Made by a program: the position numbers and the translations under genes. 64,000 nucleotides of DNA from Halorubrum sp. Hd13. Its GTDB lineage: Archaea > Halobacteriota > Halobacteria > Halobacteriales > Haloferacaceae. The notes below the pieces were generated by a model. The model was given only the letters and a program-made list of their open reading frames with translations, was not told where the DNA came from and did not search any database. The DNA lies in assembly GCF_002252755.1 (NCBI RefSeq), contig NZ_NHOY01000005.1, positions 1 through 64,000 on the forward strand, written 5' to 3'. Below, piece after piece: positions 1 through 9,670 of the stretch (its first letter is position 1; every line of letters starts with the position of its first letter).

Positions 1-17
1 AGGCGCGGGAGGATGTC
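1..17 (+). mobile_element. Right-end remnant of an IS1341-type (TnpB) element, cut by the window edge
   Basis: The window opens with the bases GGGAGGATGTCAA. The 12-mer GGAGGATGTCAA recurs at 26911-26922, where it follows a clear hairpin. In haloarchaea this string typically ends the 3' (omega-RNA/right-end) region of IS1341-type tnpB elements. Only the last bases are visible here, so the element itself, if present, lies outside the window. Confidence 0.45.
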
Positions 18-361
18 AATGGCAGACTTCGAGTCGTTGATTCGGGCGTTGCTGTATACACAGTGCGCCTCGGTCTCTGGGTGTAATAGTCCGAACGGGC
101 CGGCCGATGAGTGGATGACTCGTGAATGTGTCTGTAGAAGTCTATTTTCCGGGTGAAGCCAAACAGTCGCCAATCAGCACGGAGCCAATCGTTCGGGATG
201 ATAAGCGCTGCCGGTTCGGCGAGGCCGACTCGTATCGTGCTCGATGGGTAACTGAGAGCTCGGTGAGGTAGACTCCTTCTCGACGTGCGTTCAGGTGGTA
301 CGCTGACTGTTGTGGGAACAGGGTTCGGAACGCGTATCTGAGTCGGTGATCATTCGAGGTC
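18..361. other. Intergenic, no convincing gene
   Basis: A 45-codon open frame (19-156, Cys-rich, MADFESLI... start) lies directly behind the IS right-end motif. It has no recognisable motif and no upstream promoter, so it is not called. The rest carries no coding pattern on either strand. Confidence 0.5.
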
Positions 362-928
362 ATGGGCAGTGAAAAAGAAAAAATGCTGAACGGGGAGCCG
401 TACGACGCAGACGTTCCCGAACTGTTGGCCGAGCGGGAACGTGCTCGCAAACTCGCAAGACGCTATAATCGGACGACATCGGACGACGCTGAGACGCAAC
501 GGAACCTGTTAGAGGAACTGTTCGGCTCACTTGGTGACGAATGCTACGTCGAGCCGCCGTTTCGCTGTGACTACGGATACAACATCCACGTTGGTGAGAA
601 CTTCTACGCGAATTTCGACTGCGTGATGTTAGACGAATGCCGGGTGGAGATCGGGCGGAATTGTATGCTTGGCCCGAGTGTGCATATCTACACCGCAACC
701 CACCCGCTCGACGCGGACGAACGGATCAGCGGTCAGGAATATGCCAATCCCGTCACGGTCGGTGAGAACGTCTGGATCGGTGGCCAGGCAGTTCTCAACC
801 CCGGCGTAACGGTTGGAGACAACGCAGTCGTTGCCTCTGGCGCAATCGTAACAGAAGACGTACCGGAGAATGTGGTCGTACAGGGTAATCCTGCAACGGT
901 AGTGAAAGATCTTGAGGCAGACGATTGA
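362..928 (+). CDS. maa: Maltose/galactoside O-acetyltransferase family (left-handed beta-helix)
   Basis: A 188-residue acetyl-CoA-dependent sugar O-acetyltransferase of the LacA/Maa family; length and layout are normal for the family. Residues about 5-55 form the N-terminal helical Mac domain ([17 protein letters not shown]). Imperfect hexapeptide repeats follow from about residue 75 ([16 protein letters not shown]) to residue 180. The catalytic histidine of this family is His114 in [11 protein letters not shown]. The C-terminal coil carries [20 protein letters not shown] and the closing GNPATVVKD typical of these trimers. The gene stands alone between an intergenic gap and a convergent amidohydrolase gene. 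The acceptor sugar cannot be told from sequence. Confidence 0.9.
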   Translation: MGSEKEKMLNGEPYDADVPELLAERERARKLARRYNRTTSDDAETQRNLLEELFGSLGDECYVEPPFRCDYGYNIHVGENFYANFDCVMLDECRVEIGRNCMLGPSVHIYTATHPLDADERISGQEYANPVTVGENVWIGGQAVLNPGVTVGDNAVVASGAIVTEDVPENVVVQGNPATVVKDLEADD

Positions 929-1102
929 TTTTCGCCGTCCGTAACCCGTACCGAACAGAATCGGGTCGGCGTGCCGCTAGTTCAGGATGTACCCACACCA
1001 CCGACACGCGCTGTATAACGCGAGACCCAACGAGACGGTATTGGAGCACTCCCTCCGCTGAGATCGTCTGAATAGGTGATATCCGGAGAGCGGACGGCTC
1101 GA

Positions 1103-2668
1103 TTACGTCGAGCTTTCGTACGCGATTTTGCCGTCGATGACCGTGATATCGATGTCGATATCCGCGATCGACTCCGGCTCCGCGAATGGGTTCGCATCAA
1201 GCACGACCGCGTCGCCGAGTTTCCCTGATTCGAGTGTTCCTTTCTCGTCTTCGGTGAACTCGGCGTACGCCGCGTCCCGCGTGTATGCGGCGATCGCCTC
1301 GTCGACGGAGAGACGTTGCGTGTCGTGTGGTGCGTTGACCGAGTGGTGGATGCCGTGGAGCGGACCGATCGGCATCGTGTCGCTGCCGAACGCGAGCGGC
1401 ACATCCGCGTCGCGGACGCTCCGGAAACGGTTGTTCCCGCCACGGGCCTCGCTCCCGAGGACGGTCTCGTAGATCCCGTCTTCGCCGGCCCACTGGAGGA
1501 AGTTCGGTTGCATACTCGCGACGATCCCGAGGTCAGCCATCCGAGCTATCGCGGCGTCGGTCGCCAGTTCCAGGTGTTCGATCCGGAGTCTCGGGTCCGG
1601 TACGCGGTAGTCGTCGAGCACCGCCTCGTAGCAATCGAGCACAGTGTCGACCGCCACGTCCCCCAGCGCGTGGGTGGCGATCTGCTGATCGGCTCGGGCG
1701 GCGGTCCGGAACAGCTCGCGGAGCTCGGACTCGGTCGTCACCATCGTCCCATCGTTGTCGGGGTCGTCGACGTAGGTGCCGGAGATCTTGCCGGTTCGTG
1801 CGCCGAGTGACCCATCGGAGAACGTCTTGAGCCCGCCGATCCGGAGCCAGTCATCGCCGAACCCGGAGGCGATCTCGAGGTTCGACAGCGACTCCGCCTT
1901 CCCGGAGTGCAGATAAAAGGTCACGCGGAGTCCCAGCTCGTCGTCTCGCCACGCGCCGAAGAACGCTGCGTGGATCGGGCTGCCGAACTCCTGTGGCGCG
2001 GTGAGCCCCGACATGTTCTGAACCGACGTGACGCCGAGTTCGTGTGCCCGCTCGGTCGCCGCCGCCAGTGCGCGGCGGGCCTTGTCGCCGCGCGGGTACG
2101 TCGCTTGTTTCACGCGGCCGGCGGCGTCTTCCACGAGCACCCCGGTCGGGGTGCCGTCGTCGTTACGGTTCACGTCACGCTCCACACCATCGAGGTCGAC
2201 TCGGTCGAGCGCGAGACTGTTGACAGCCGCGGCGTGGCCGTCGACGCGCATCGCCGCGACGGGGTGATCTTCGCTCACCGCGTCGAGATCGGTTCGGGTG
2301 AGGTGTCCGTCCTCGTCTGGCCACGTCGTTTCGTCGAAGTTGTAGCCGAGCACCCAATCTCCTGGCTCGGTTGTAGCCGCGTTCTCTCCGAGCATTGAGA
2401 GCGCTTCGGCGCGGTCGTCTGTGTCGGCAAGATCGGTCTCCAACTGATCGATCCCGACAGACAGCAGGTGCGTGTGGGCGTCGTTGAACCCCGGAAGAAC
2501 GACCCGACCGTCCAGATCGACGGTCTGCGGATCTGTCGCGGCCGCCTCAACGGGTTCAGTGTCACCGGCGGCGGCGACGCGACCGTCGCGGAACAGGATC
2601 GACTCGACCACGCTCCGGTCGTCATCGAACGTATGCACGGCACCGTCGCGCAGGAGGAGCTCGGTCAC
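1103..2668 (-). CDS. YtcJ-like metal-dependent amidohydrolase
   Basis: A 521-residue cytoplasmic hydrolase of the amidohydrolase superfamily (Amidohydro_3/YtcJ type). The metal-binding motif DAHTH is at residues 63-67. Further family landmarks are THALGD, RIEHLE and the late FGSDTMP segment holding the catalytic Asp. The start is GTG and lies 3 bp after the stop of the aldehyde dehydrogenase at 2672, so the gene is the last of a tightly packed leftward operon. Members act on amides, N-acylated amino acids, formamides or imidazolones. Given the catabolic neighbours, cleavage of an N-substituted amine intermediate is the best guess; the exact substrate is unknown. Confidence 0.88.
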   Translation of the reverse strand: MTELLLRDGAVHTFDDDRSVVESILFRDGRVAAAGDTEPVEAAATDPQTVDLDGRVVLPGFNDAHTHLLSVGIDQLETDLADTDDRAEALSMLGENAATTEPGDWVLGYNFDETTWPDEDGHLTRTDLDAVSEDHPVAAMRVDGHAAAVNSLALDRVDLDGVERDVNRNDDGTPTGVLVEDAAGRVKQATYPRGDKARRALAAATERAHELGVTSVQNMSGLTAPQEFGSPIHAAFFGAWRDDELGLRVTFYLHSGKAESLSNLEIASGFGDDWLRIGGLKTFSDGSLGARTGKISGTYVDDPDNDGTMVTTESELRELFRTAARADQQIATHALGDVAVDTVLDCYEAVLDDYRVPDPRLRIEHLELATDAAIARMADLGIVASMQPNFLQWAGEDGIYETVLGSEARGGNNRFRSVRDADVPLAFGSDTMPIGPLHGIHHSVNAPHDTQRLSVDEAIAAYTRDAAYAEFTEDEKGTLESGKLGDAVVLDANPFAEPESIADIDIDITVIDGKIAYESST

Positions 2669-2671
2669 GGA

Positions 2672-4180
2672 TTACGCCTCTTGATCCGGCCACCGCTCGA
2701 TGTAGACGGTTTCGTCGGTGTAGAACCGGACGACGTCCTCGGCCTGCGCGTGGAGGTCGCCGAAGAACGAGTCCTTCTGACCGCCGAAGTGGAAGAACGC
2801 CATCGGGGCTGCGGTCCCGACGTTGATGCCGACGTTCCCCGCCTCGAGCTCGTGGCGGCACGTCGCCGCCTCGTCGCCGCGGTTCGTGAAGACTGACGCG
2901 GCGTTGCCGTAGCGGCTCCGGTTGGCAATGTCGACCGCTTCGTCTAGGTCACTGGCCCGAATCAGTGCCAGCACCGGTCCGAACAGCTCCTCCGTCGCGA
3001 CGGTCATCTCGGGCGTTACCTCACCGAAGACCGAGGGCGCGAGGAAGCATCCCTCCTCGGAGGCGGCCTGCTCGCGCCCGTCGAGCAGCAGTTCCGCGCC
3101 CTCCTCGACGCCGGTCTCGATGGCGGCTTCGATCCGGGCTTTGGCCTCGCCGGAGACGACCGGTCCGACATCGACGCCGTCCTCGAGGCCGTTGCCGACC
3201 GTCTGGGCCGCGGCCCGGTCGACGACCAGCTCCGCGAACTCGTCGTACACGTCGTCGTGCACGACTGCGACCGGATTCGCCAGACAGCGCTGTCCGGTGT
3301 TGGCGAACGCCGAACTCACGGTCTTCTCCGCGGCGTACGACAGATCAGCCGCGTCGCTCACGATGACGTGGTTCTTCGCGCCGCCCTGCGCCTGCACGCG
3401 CTTGCCGTTCGCGGCCGCCGTCTCGTAGACGTGTTTCGCGACATCGGTGCTCCCAACGAACGAGGCGCCGACCACGTCGTCGTGCGACAACAGCGCGTTC
3501 ACCGTGTCCGGGCCGCCGTGGACCAGCGAAACGACGCCGTCCGGGAAGCCGGCGCGCTCGAGCAGTTCGAACAGCGCGATCGCGGTGTACGGCGTCCGCT
3601 CGCTCGGCTTAAGTACGAACGCGTTCCCGCACGCGACCGCGTACGGGAGGAACCACAGCGGGATCATGCCGGGGAAGTTGAACGGCGTGATCGCGGTGAA
3701 CACGCCGAGCGGATGGCGGACCGCTGTCTCGTCGATTCCCGGCGCGGCGTGCTGGAGGTGACCGCCCTGCAGCAGCGTCGGCGCGCCGCACGCCACCTCG
3801 ACGTTTTCGATCCCGCGGCGGAGTTCGCCTTCGGCCTCCGCTCGCGTTTTCCCGTGTTCGCGGACGAGCAGTTCTGCGATCTCTGACTGGTGTTCCTCCA
3901 GCAGCGACTTGAACCGGAAGAGCGGCTGAATACGATCTTCGACCGGCGTCTGCCGCCACTCCTCGAACGCTTCGTCCGCCACGCCGACCGCGGCGTCAAC
4001 GTCGGACTCGGTACTGTTCGGCGTCTCGCCGAGCGCCTCGCCGGTCGCCGGGTCGACGACCGTCTCGGCGACACCGCCGCTCGGGCGCGTCCACTCGCCG
4101 CCGACGTAGTTCGCCATCGGCCGGTCGAGGAGGTCGTGTAGGTCGGTGGCTTCCTGCTCGCCGGTTCCTTCGAGGCTCAT
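2672..4180 (-). CDS. mmsA: CoA-acylating (methyl)malonate-semialdehyde dehydrogenase
   Basis: A 502-residue aldehyde dehydrogenase. The nucleophile is Cys299 in NTGQRCLANP. Where ordinary ALDHs have the general base in ELGGKNP, this protein reads QGGAKNH, the known signature of the CoA-dependent MmsA subgroup. Members convert methylmalonate or malonate semialdehyde plus CoA to propionyl-CoA or acetyl-CoA. FNFPGMIPLW (about 168-177) matches the same subgroup. The ATG overlaps the stop of the upstream saccharopine-dehydrogenase-like gene by 4 bp (ATGA), which indicates translational coupling. In this cluster it would be the step that feeds carbon into central metabolism, for example malonate semialdehyde from beta-alanine. 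Confidence 0.9.
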   Translation of the reverse strand: MSLEGTGEQEATDLHDLLDRPMANYVGGEWTRPSGGVAETVVDPATGEALGETPNSTESDVDAAVGVADEAFEEWRQTPVEDRIQPLFRFKSLLEEHQSEIAELLVREHGKTRAEAEGELRRGIENVEVACGAPTLLQGGHLQHAAPGIDETAVRHPLGVFTAITPFNFPGMIPLWFLPYAVACGNAFVLKPSERTPYTAIALFELLERAGFPDGVVSLVHGGPDTVNALLSHDDVVGASFVGSTDVAKHVYETAAANGKRVQAQGGAKNHVIVSDAADLSYAAEKTVSSAFANTGQRCLANPVAVVHDDVYDEFAELVVDRAAAQTVGNGLEDGVDVGPVVSGEAKARIEAAIETGVEEGAELLLDGREQAASEEGCFLAPSVFGEVTPEMTVATEELFGPVLALIRASDLDEAVDIANRSRYGNAASVFTNRGDEAATCRHELEAGNVGINVGTAAPMAFFHFGGQKDSFFGDLHAQAEDVVRFYTDETVYIERWPDQEA

Positions 4181-5313
4181 TCGATCTGCTCCCCTTCGAT
4201 GACGATCTCACGGCCCGCGAGCTCGTCGATGAACTGCTCGGGATCGAACAGCTCCTCCGGCGGCTTCGCGCCGTCGGCCGTCGCGTCGCCCTGTCCGACG
4301 AGCACTGCCGCGATCCCCATCGGGACGCCGGTCCAGACGGCGGTCGCCTTCAGTCCCCAGTCGTCGAGGCGCGATTCGACCACGGTCGAGTACCGGTATT
4401 GAGCGTGCTCGCCGTCTTCCGTCCCGGCGACGTCGACGCGGAAGGACTTCCACTCCTCGACCGGGCCGGGCTTCGGTTGCCGGTCGAGGTGCCAATCGAG
4501 GAACTCGCGGGGCGAGGTCTCGACGCCCTTGTACTCGACGGGCTCCTCGCTGGTGAGGTTCAGCCCGATGAGCACGTCGCAGATGTTGACGAGGTCGGGC
4601 GAGAATGCGACCCGGAAGTCGACGTCCTCGACGCCGGGGAACGTGGTCGGCATCGTCGCCAGCTCGGAGTGGATGCTGTGGAACCCCTCGACCTCGCCGA
4701 CCGGCGACGGCATCGTGTACGTCTCGCGGCCGGAGAGCGGATCGAGCGTCCGGTACTCGCCGTCCTCGTAGACGATTGGGTCCATCGTCAGCTCGTCGAG
4801 GATCGTCTTCGCGGAGTAGGCGAAGCCCTCGCCGCCGCCGCGCGCGCCGGTGCGAATGTGAATCGATTCGACCTCGTCGAGGCGGCTCGCCCCCATCGCG
4901 GTCGCGATGTTCGTCAACCCCGGGCTGGCACCCATTCCGAGGACGGCGGTCAGGCCGGCGTCGGCGAACATCTCGTCATACGCTAGCTGGTCCTGCGTCT
5001 TGTGGTACAGTCCGCCGAGGTCGAGGTAGTGACAGTCGGCGTCGAGACAGGCCTCCATCACCGCGACGTTGAACGCGTACGGGAGCGCGTTGGCGACCAC
5101 GTCTGCGTCGGCTATCGTCTCGACCACGCTCTCGTGATCGGTCACGTCGACGCGCGCCGTCTCGACGTCACCCGGGAGCTCGGCGGCGAACTCGTCGGCG
5201 GAGTCGATGTCCGCGTCCGCGATGAGGAGGTCGTCGACCGCCTCGTTCTCCGCGAGTTCCCACGACGTCGCTCTACCCATCGCGCCGCAACCGCCCAGCG
5301 CGACGACTCTCAT
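4177..5313 (-). CDS. Saccharopine dehydrogenase / lysine-6-dehydrogenase-like oxidoreductase
   Basis: A 378-residue NAD(P)-dependent enzyme of the saccharopine dehydrogenase superfamily. The Rossmann loop GGCGAMG lies at residues 7-13, followed by the acidic strand end LLIADAD and the conserved NALPYAFN and YHKTQDQ segments. The start at 5313 begins MRVVALGGCG; an upstream in-frame ATG would add 20 residues that look non-coding. The chosen start overlaps the upstream ALDH stop by 4 bp. Homologues include lysine 6-dehydrogenase (lysine to allysine) and carboxynorspermidine-type reductases. Oxidation or reduction of a basic amino acid or polyamine adduct fits the neighbouring transporter and aldehyde dehydrogenases. 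Confidence 0.82.
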   Translation of the reverse strand: MRVVALGGCGAMGRATSWELAENEAVDDLLIADADIDSADEFAAELPGDVETARVDVTDHESVVETIADADVVANALPYAFNVAVMEACLDADCHYLDLGGLYHKTQDQLAYDEMFADAGLTAVLGMGASPGLTNIATAMGASRLDEVESIHIRTGARGGGEGFAYSAKTILDELTMDPIVYEDGEYRTLDPLSGRETYTMPSPVGEVEGFHSIHSELATMPTTFPGVEDVDFRVAFSPDLVNICDVLIGLNLTSEEPVEYKGVETSPREFLDWHLDRQPKPGPVEEWKSFRVDVAGTEDGEHAQYRYSTVVESRLDDWGLKATAVWTGVPMGIAAVLVGQGDATADGAKPPEELFDPEQFIDELAGREIVIEGEQIE

Positions 5314-6737
5314 TCGGTGCCTCCGTAGTTCATCATCACAGATTTCACTTGTGTCATAGCTTCTAAGTGCCACTTACTGCCGTACCGCCCGCCCGAACCG
5401 CTCTCGCCGTAGCCGCCGAACGGGAGCAGTCGTTCCCAGTAGTTGTTCGTCTCGTTGATGAACACGCCACCTGCCTTGATGCGGTTCGCGGCGTCGTGAG
5501 CGCGTTCCAGCGAATCGGTGAATATCGCCGCCTGCAGCCCGTACGGCGAGCGGTTCGCGATCTCGATCGCCTCTTCGTACGACGACGCGGTGAGAACCGG
5601 CGTCACCGGGCCGAACGTCTCCTCGGTGGCGACGTCCATCTCCTCGGTCACGCCGTCGAGCACGGCCGGCGTGAAGAACAGCCCGTCCGTCTCCCCGCCG
5701 GTCCGGACCGTCGCGCCGCGCTCCACGGCGTCGTCGAAGTGCGCGCGGGCCTTCGACTGGATCCGCTCGGAGATCATCGGGCCGACGTCGACCCCGTCCT
5801 CGAAGGGGTCACCGAGTACGAGGTCCTCGGTCCGCTCCACGATGGCGTCGACGAGCTCGTCGTGGACGCCCTCGGTCGCGATGACGCGCTCCGTCGCACA
5901 GCAGACCTGCCCCGCGTTCCAGTTGCTGCCCGAGACGATGCTGTCGGCCGCGTGCTCCACGTCCGCGTCGTCGAGGACGACGATCGGGTCCTTCCCGCCG
6001 AGCTCCAACAGACACTGGGCGTTGCGCTCGGCCGCCGTCTCCGCGATCTCCTGGCCGACCGCGCTGCTGCCGGTAAACGCGATGAGCCGGATGTCGCGGT
6101 TACCGACGAGCGCCGCACCGGTGTCGCCGTCGCCGGTGACGAGGTTGAACGCTCCGTCCGGGAGGCTCGACTGCGCGAACGCCTTCGCGATGTGGTACGC
6201 CGTCAGCGGCGTCTCCTCCGCCGGCTTGAACACGACCGGATTGGCCGTCGCGACGGCGGAGTAGATGCTGCCGCCGGGAATCTCCAGCGGGAAGTTCCAC
6301 GGGGAGATCACCGCGCACGGCCCGTACGGCTCGCGCTGCGTGTACGCGAACCGGTCGCGCCACTCAGAGGGGACGACGTCGCCGAACAGGCGAATGGCGT
6401 CGTGCGCGTAGTCCTCGCTGGACTCGATGACGTACTCGGTCTCCTCGTAGGACTCGTGGAGGGGTTTCCCCTCTTCCTCGGTGATCCCCTCAGCGATCTC
6501 GTCCTCGTGTTCCTCGAAGTAGTCCGTCACCTCCTCGAGCACCTCCGCGCGCTCGAACGCGGTCATCTCTTCGAGTTCCGTCTGGGCTCGGCGCGCGGCG
6601 TCGACCGCGGCCGCCACGTCCCGGTCGTTCGCCTGCGGGACCGTGTCGATGACCTCTCCCGAGACGGGAGAGACGACGTCGATCCCGGCCGACGATTCCG
6701 AGTCGACCCACTCTCCGTCGATGTACAGTTGGCGCAT
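5310..6737 (-). CDS. NAD(P)-dependent aldehyde dehydrogenase
   Basis: A 475-residue ALDH-superfamily enzyme starting MRQLYIDGEW. The general base is Glu246 in LLELGGKDP and the nucleophile is about Cys279 in NAGQVCCATERV. SPWNFPLEIPGG and FTGSSAVGQE are the expected NAD-site segments. An upstream in-frame ATG at 6773 would add 12 non-homologous residues, so 6737 was chosen. A short untranslated region (6738-6890) separates it from the second ALDH and contains a TATA-like TTTTTCATG (minus strand), so a secondary promoter is likely. It would oxidise an amino- or semialdehyde made by the amine oxidase or dehydrogenase of the cluster. Confidence 0.9.
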   Translation of the reverse strand: MRQLYIDGEWVDSESSAGIDVVSPVSGEVIDTVPQANDRDVAAAVDAARRAQTELEEMTAFERAEVLEEVTDYFEEHEDEIAEGITEEEGKPLHESYEETEYVIESSEDYAHDAIRLFGDVVPSEWRDRFAYTQREPYGPCAVISPWNFPLEIPGGSIYSAVATANPVVFKPAEETPLTAYHIAKAFAQSSLPDGAFNLVTGDGDTGAALVGNRDIRLIAFTGSSAVGQEIAETAAERNAQCLLELGGKDPIVVLDDADVEHAADSIVSGSNWNAGQVCCATERVIATEGVHDELVDAIVERTEDLVLGDPFEDGVDVGPMISERIQSKARAHFDDAVERGATVRTGGETDGLFFTPAVLDGVTEEMDVATEETFGPVTPVLTASSYEEAIEIANRSPYGLQAAIFTDSLERAHDAANRIKAGGVFINETNNYWERLLPFGGYGESGSGGRYGSKWHLEAMTQVKSVMMNYGGTE

Positions 6738-6890
6738 GTGTCGTGTCCTCGGTGGCCATACAGCAACCCCCATGAAAAATCTTTCTCGATACGCCCCATT
6801 TCACCGAATTATATTCGGCAATCTGCGATCCAGAGGGGAATACCAACGGGTGTTCGCCGCTTATCGAGCGAAATTGTCTGCCCTGCGCGC

Positions 6891-8399
6891 TCAGTACGGG
6901 GGCTCGTCGAGCGCGAGGTTGACCGACTTCGATCGGGTGTGTTCTTCGAGCGCCTGCTGTGCGCACTCGCGGCCGAAGCCGGACTGCTTGAACCCGCCGA
7001 AGGGCGTGCCGGGAACCGTTCCGAAGTACTGGTTGACCCAGACGCTCCCCGCTTCGACGTCGGCGGCCGCGCGGTGGGCCACGGACGGGTTCTCGGTCGC
7101 GATTCCCGCCGTGAGTCCGTATTCGACGCCGTTGGCGATCTCGATCGCCTCCGCGTAGTCCGAGAACGTCATGAGGAACTGCACCGGGCCGAACACCTCC
7201 TCTTGGGCGATCCGCATGTCCGGGTCAACGTCGTCGAAGACGGTCGGCTGGTAGAAGGCGCCGTCGGCGTACTCGTCGCCCTCCGGGGCCTCGCCGCCGC
7301 TGAGGACGGTCGCTCCCTCATCGCGACCCACTTCGACGTAGTCGTCGACGCTCTGACGGTGGCCCTCGTAGGCCAACGGACCCATCACCGCTCCGTCTTC
7401 GAGCGGATCGCCGGGCTCCCAGCCGGCGAGTTCCTCTAGGTACGCGTCGACGAATTCGTCTTTCACGTCCTCGTGGACGAGGAGTCGCGTCGCCGAGTCG
7501 CAGGACTGGCCCGCGTTGTACATCCCGCCGGTCGCGGCGTTCGCGGCCGCCTCCTCGACGTCGGCGTCCGGGAAGACGATGAACGGGTTCTTGCCGCCAA
7601 GTTCGAGCGTCACGGGCGTGACGCTGTCCGCGGCGGTCCGCATGATCGACTGGCCGACGGGGACGGAGCCCGTGAACGACACCTTCCCCACGTCGGGATG
7701 GTCGATGATCGGCTCGCCCACGTCGGCTCCGGAGCCCGGAACGACGTTTATCACACCGTCGGGGAGGACGCCGTCGGCCAACTGCGCGGCCCGGATTACC
7801 GACAGCGGGGCCGGACTCGGTGGCTTGACGACCGTCGTGTTCCCGGCCGCCAGCGCCGCCCCGACCTTCCACCCCATCAGCAGGATCGGGTAGTTCCACG
7901 GGAGGATCTGTCCCGTGACGCCGTACGGCTCCTGCCGGACGTACGCATGCGAATCCGTTCCGGTCGGAACGTATTCGCCTTCCTGCGCGACCGAGACGTT
8001 CGCGTAGTACTCGAAGAAGTCGAGGCCGTTCTCGATGTCCGCCTTCGCGTACGCGAGCGGTTTGCCGACCTCCAGCGTCTGGAGGAGCGCCAGCTCGTCG
8101 ACGTTCTCCCGCATCTCCTCGACCCACGCGCGAAGCAGCGCCGCCCGGTCGCCCGCGTCCATCGCTCCCCAGCCGTCGTCGAACGCGGCGTCGGCCGCCG
8201 CGACGGCGTCGTCGACGTCAGCGCCGCCGCACTGCGCGACGGCCGTTATCGGCTCGTCGACCGACGGGTCGGTCGGTTCGAACGTCTCTCCGTCGCTCGC
8301 CGGTCGCGTGTCCCCGTCGACGTACGCCCCGAAGTCGAGCTCAGCGATTTCACCGTGCGCCTGTTCGTGTCGGTCCCGAATCGTACCTGTGAAGTTCAT
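6891..8399 (-). CDS. Aldehyde dehydrogenase, betaine-aldehyde/aminobutyraldehyde type
   Basis: A 502-residue ALDH of the betaine-aldehyde or 4-aminobutyraldehyde dehydrogenase type. It has the active-site glutamate in LELGGKNPF, the nucleophile in YNAGQSCDSATR, and the segments ILPWNYPILLMGWK and FTGSVPVGQ. The C-terminus GGFKQSGFGRECAQQAL matches the usual GGxKxSGxGRE ending. It lies directly downstream of the polyamine-type ABC transporter genes. An omega-aminoaldehyde such as 4-aminobutanal or 3-aminopropanal is therefore a sensible substrate, but this is inferred from context. Confidence 0.88.
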   Translation of the reverse strand: MNFTGTIRDRHEQAHGEIAELDFGAYVDGDTRPASDGETFEPTDPSVDEPITAVAQCGGADVDDAVAAADAAFDDGWGAMDAGDRAALLRAWVEEMRENVDELALLQTLEVGKPLAYAKADIENGLDFFEYYANVSVAQEGEYVPTGTDSHAYVRQEPYGVTGQILPWNYPILLMGWKVGAALAAGNTTVVKPPSPAPLSVIRAAQLADGVLPDGVINVVPGSGADVGEPIIDHPDVGKVSFTGSVPVGQSIMRTAADSVTPVTLELGGKNPFIVFPDADVEEAAANAATGGMYNAGQSCDSATRLLVHEDVKDEFVDAYLEELAGWEPGDPLEDGAVMGPLAYEGHRQSVDDYVEVGRDEGATVLSGGEAPEGDEYADGAFYQPTVFDDVDPDMRIAQEEVFGPVQFLMTFSDYAEAIEIANGVEYGLTAGIATENPSVAHRAAADVEAGSVWVNQYFGTVPGTPFGGFKQSGFGRECAQQALEEHTRSKSVNLALDEPPY

Positions 8400-8533
8400 A
8401 ATCGTGTGTCCGTCGTCGGTTGCGTCACTCCGGGCCGGTCTCCGGAGTCATCTCGTCTGCCGTGTCGTTTCGTCTGCCGTCTGAGGTCCGCACGCACCCG
8501 CGAACGCAGGGATCGTGCTCTCCCATTCTCCGA

Positions 8534-9667
8534 TTACTCGGTGAGTACCACGCTGTTCTCGGACGCCCAGCCGATCTGAACCGTCTCGCCCGGCTGGAGG
8601 TACGAGCCCTGGTCGCGGATCTGCATGTCCACGGTGAACTGCTCGCCGTCGTCCAACCGAACGACGAACTTGCCGAGATTCCCCTTGTAGATCTCGTCGA
8701 TGATCTCCGCCTGGAAGCTGTTGTCGAGCCCGACGGCGTCGTCGCCGATACGGATCTTCTCCGGTCGGACGGCGAATCCGGCCGTCGGTCCGGCCGCTGA
8801 ATTCTCCGGGACGCGATACGAGCGGCCATTCCGCCGAATGGTCGCTCCCTCGGCGTTTTCCGAGTAGTCGCCGCGGACCAGGTTCGTCTCGCCGATGAAG
8901 TCCGCGACGAACTCCGTCGCGGGCTCCTCGTAGATCTCGGTGGCGGTGCCGAGCTGCTCGACGTGGCCGTCGTTCATCACCGCGATCTGGTCGCTCATCG
9001 TGAGCGCCTCCTCCTGATCGTGGGTGACGTAGACGAACGTCGTGTTCAGCTCCTCCTGTAAGTTCTTCAGTTCGACCTGCATGTTCTGTCGGAGCTTCAG
9101 GTCCAACGCCCCGAGCGGCTCGTCGAGGAGGAGCACGGCCGGTTCCGTGATGAGCGCCCGCGCCAGCGCGATACGCTGTTGCTGGCCGCCGGAGAGCTCG
9201 CTCACCTGCCGGTCTTTGGTCCCCGGCAGTTCGACGAGTTCGAGCATCTCCTCGACGCGCGATTCGATCTCCTCGTTGGATCCGCGACGCACGAGCCGCT
9301 TGATCGACCGGCCGACGCCGCCGCGGCCCTCCTCGCCGCTCTCGTCGACGCCCTGCATCTGAAGCCCGAAGGCCACGTTCTCGCCGACGGTCATGTGCGG
9401 GAACAGCGCGTACGACTGGAACACCATACTGGTGTTGCGCTCGAACGGCGGGACGCGCGTCACGTCCTCGTCTTTGATGTACACCGCGCCCTCCGTCGGC
9501 GTCTCGAAGCCGTCGATACAGCGGAGGAGCGTTGTCTTTCCGCACCCGCTCGGTCCGAGCAGCGTGAGGAACTCGCCCGACTCGACACGGAGGTCGACGT
9601 CGTCGACCGCGGTGACGTCGTCGAACCGCTTCGTCACGCCCTCCAGTCGGACGTCGTAGTCCGTCAT
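8534..9667 (-). CDS. potA: PotA-type ABC transporter ATP-binding protein
   Basis: A 377-residue ATPase subunit of a spermidine/putrescine-type importer. Walker A is GPSGCGKT at residues 38-45; the ABC signature is LSGGQQQR and Walker B is LLLDEPLGALD. The switch His is in VYVTHDQEEALT. A C-terminal TOBE regulatory domain follows (FAVRPEKIRIG onward). A charged insertion of about 30 residues (ESGEEGRGGVGRSIKRLV region) sits in the helical domain. The gene lies 3 bp after the substrate-binding protein gene and belongs to the order potB-potC-potD-potA. Polyamines are the usual cargo of the family; other cationic amines are possible. Confidence 0.92.
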   Translation of the reverse strand: MTDYDVRLEGVTKRFDDVTAVDDVDLRVESGEFLTLLGPSGCGKTTLLRCIDGFETPTEGAVYIKDEDVTRVPPFERNTSMVFQSYALFPHMTVGENVAFGLQMQGVDESGEEGRGGVGRSIKRLVRRGSNEEIESRVEEMLELVELPGTKDRQVSELSGGQQQRIALARALITEPAVLLLDEPLGALDLKLRQNMQVELKNLQEELNTTFVYVTHDQEEALTMSDQIAVMNDGHVEQLGTATEIYEEPATEFVADFIGETNLVRGDYSENAEGATIRRNGRSYRVPENSAAGPTAGFAVRPEKIRIGDDAVGLDNSFQAEIIDEIYKGNLGKFVVRLDDGEQFTVDMQIRDQGSYLQPGETVQIGWASENSVVLTE

Positions 9668-9670
9668 TCC

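Noticed and set aside
19-156. 45-codon Cys-rich open frame
   Set aside because: It starts within the IS right-end motif and has no promoter, homology or paired CxxC spacing.
5367-7439. 690-codon open frame antisense to two aldehyde dehydrogenase genes
   Set aside because: It is rich in Arg, Leu, Val and Asp repeats with no domain, and lies opposite two clear ALDH genes. High-GC coding DNA often leaves the complementary frame open.
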